Shown here one piece after another: positions 35,357 through 37,039 of a stretch of 37,039 nt of DNA. The stretch is from positions 1 through 37,039 of the forward strand of contig JACPNH010000026.1 in NCBI GenBank assembly GCA_016185565.1, given 5' to 3'. Below the pieces are notes generated by a model, which was not told the DNA's origin, ran no database searches, and saw nothing but the letters and a program-made list of their open reading frames with translations. The translations under genes were made by a program, and so were the position numbers. The DNA comes from Candidatus Woesearchaeota archaeon (GTDB lineage Archaea; Nanobdellota; Nanobdellia; SCGC-AAA011-G17; JAGVZF01). The first letter of the stretch is position 1. Each line of letters begins with the position of its first letter.

Positions 35357-36236
35357 GATTCCTTACGCCGTTGTTCCGGCCCAAGTTCTATTGAGATGGG
35401 CCAAAAAAATTGGAGGCATTACAGAGAAACTAAGACTTATATTTCCAAAATTAAGCCTTGACCTAAAGTACAGTGAATCTGAAGTTTCTGATCGCGACTA
35501 TCTAGGCATGTGTTTAATAGCATCTGGAATTATTTTTGTCTTCTTTTTTTTACTGGTTTTTTTGTTACTGACAAGGCTGCAATTAAAAGGATTTTTTGTA
35601 TATGCTTTAATTGCGTCTTTAGTAATAACATTATTTATTTTTATTCAGCAGATTTCCTATCCCAGGCTCTTTGTGTCCAGAAGGGTGAGAAGCATCGAGC
35701 AAAATTTGATGCCCGCCTTGCAAAATATCCTCATTCAAATAAATTCTGGAGTTCCTTTATTTGACACCCTAGTCAACATAAGCTTTGGTGGCTATGGGGA
35801 AATTTCAAACGAATTTAAAAGAGGCGTCAAGAGGATTGCTGCAGGTGAAGATGAAATTACAGCCTTAGAAGACCTCGCAAAAAAAAATTCTAGTGTATTC
35901 TTCAGAAGAAGCATATGGCAGCTAGTCAATGGAATGAAAGCGGGCAGCGACATAAGCAATGTAATAAAAAACATAACAGAAAACCTTGGTGAAGAGCAAT
36001 TGATAGGAATCCAAAGATACGGTTCCCAATTGAATCCATTGGCAATGTTTTATATGTTGTTTGCAGTAATAATGCCGTCTTTAGGAATAACATTCATCAT
36101 AGTTCTGAGCAGTTTTATTTCTTTGGGTGAAAGTGTAACAAAATCAGTGCTATATGGCTTGACTACTGTTGTAATATTTTTCCAAATAATGTTTATGGGG
36201 ATGATTAAGGCCAGGAGACCTAACTTAATGCAGTAA
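35349..36236 (+). CDS. T2SSF/FlaJ-like pilus platform membrane protein 1
   Basis: 'SRRVRSIEQNLMPALQNILIQINSGVPLFDTLVNIS...' T2SSF motif; start 35349 (MIKIPYAVV) overlaps ATPase stop. Confidence 0.88.
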   Translation: MIKIPYAVVPAQVLLRWAKKIGGITEKLRLIFPKLSLDLKYSESEVSDRDYLGMCLIASGIIFVFFFLLVFLLLTRLQLKGFFVYALIASLVITLFIFIQQISYPRLFVSRRVRSIEQNLMPALQNILIQINSGVPLFDTLVNISFGGYGEISNEFKRGVKRIAAGEDEITALEDLAKKNSSVFFRRSIWQLVNGMKAGSDISNVIKNITENLGEEQLIGIQRYGSQLNPLAMFYMLFAVIMPSLGITFIIVLSSFISLGESVTKSVLYGLTTVVIFFQIMFMGMIKARRPNLMQ

Positions 36237-36237
36237 A

Positions 36238-37039
36238 ATGTACAAGATATTTACAAAAATAATACCAAAAAGATTCAGAGAAGAATATGTTGATTTGTTA
36301 AAGTACAGTAATATCAAGATAGATGCTGAAACCCTTCTGGGATTTTTGATTTTCTTTGGGTTTGGCCTAGGCCTGGGACTGGCATTTTTCCCTGCCTTTG
36401 TTTACAAAATAAATTACTTCCTTTCTGCATTTACAATATTCATAGCACTAGAAATTTTGATATTTACATGGCTTAATTTAAAAGCAGATAAAAAATCTAG
36501 ATTTGTAGAAAATATATTGCCAGACTTCTTGCAATTAATGAGCAGTAACTTAAGAGCTGGAATGACAACTGACAGAGCCTTATTATTAAGCGCAAGAGAA
36601 GAATTTGGGCCATTTCAAGAGGAAATAAACAGGCTTGGAAAAGAAATTAGCACAGGCAAGGAAATAGATAAAGCCTTGATAGATCTAAGCCATAGAATAA
36701 AAAGTGACAAGCTTGAAAAGACAGTTCTATTACTGGTTAATGGAATTAGAAGCGGCGGTGAACTAGCAGATTTATTGGATCAAACAGCCAGCAATTTAAT
36801 GTCCCAAAAGGTTGTTGAAGAAAAAGTAAGATCTAATGTTTTATTGTATGTAATATTTATCTTTGTGGCAATTTGTTTCGGAGCGCCTTTGTTATTTGGG
36901 TTAAGCACATACCTAGTTGAAGTCTTTGCCAAAAACCTTGCGAGTGTTGAATTGCCCGCTGATGTCTCGGCTGCCCAATTACCATTTGCAATAACTAAGA
37001 TAAGCATTTCCATCTCTTTCATAAAAAATTATGCCATAT
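36238..37039 (+). CDS. T2SSF/FlaJ-like pilus platform membrane protein 2 (3' end outside window; not in ORF track)
   Basis: Hand translation MYKIFTKIIPKRFREEYVDLLKYSNIKIDAETLLGF...ENILPDFLQLMSSNLRAGMTTDRALLLSAREEFGPFQEEI...; open to window end. Confidence 0.88.
   Translation, partial: MYKIFTKIIPKRFREEYVDLLKYSNIKIDAETLLGFLIFFGFGLGLGLAFFPAFVYKINYFLSAFTIFIALEILIFTWLNLKADKKSRFVENILPDFLQLMSSNLRAGMTTDRALLLSAREEFGPFQEEINRLGKEISTGKEIDKALIDLSHRIKSDKLEKTVLLLVNGIRSGGELADLLDQTASNLMSQKVVEEKVRSNVLLYVIFIFVAICFGAPLLFGLSTYLVEVFAKNLASVELPADVSAAQLPFAITKISISISFIKNYAI

Noticed and set aside
35510-35764. 84-aa plus-strand ORF
   Set aside because: Out-of-frame inside the FlaJ-like gene.

Overview
The window is archaeal and looks DPANN-like (small-genome Woesearchaeota/Pacearchaeota type). 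This rests on eS8, eL37, LSm, TFB, an archaeal-type GluRS, class III (archaellin/pilin) signal peptides, FlaI/FlaJ-type pilus genes and TATA boxes about 26-28 nt upstream of many start codons. All identifications come from reading motifs; no database search was run. Left to right: (1) two lytic-transglycosylase (SLT) loci, the second split by a perfect 19-bp tandem duplication; (2) tRNA-Leu(CAA) with a Fic gene behind it, a duplicated tRNA 3' end, and a VapBC-like pair; (3) information-processing genes LSm, eL37 (absent from the ORF track), eS8 and TFB; (4) a T2SS/FlaI-like ATPase N-domain protein that lacks its ATPase domain; (5) the strongest candidate for an undescribed system: V4R - FIST - LuxE-like - LuxC/ALDH-like acyl reductase - ketopantoate-reductase-like::REC fusion, convergent with a histidine kinase; (6) a PqqD/RRE-like + M50-like HExxH membrane protease followed by a 24-aa basic ORF with a strong SD; (7) a putative membrane/signalling operon with a wHTH broken at a poly-A run, an Ig-like surface protein, a small TM protein, a rhomboid protease, two KaiC-like ATPases and a 26-aa ORF; (8) GluRS; (9) a type IV filament locus with six pilin-like ORFs, a membrane wHTH protein, a secretion ATPase and two FlaJ/T2SSF proteins, the last one running off the window.
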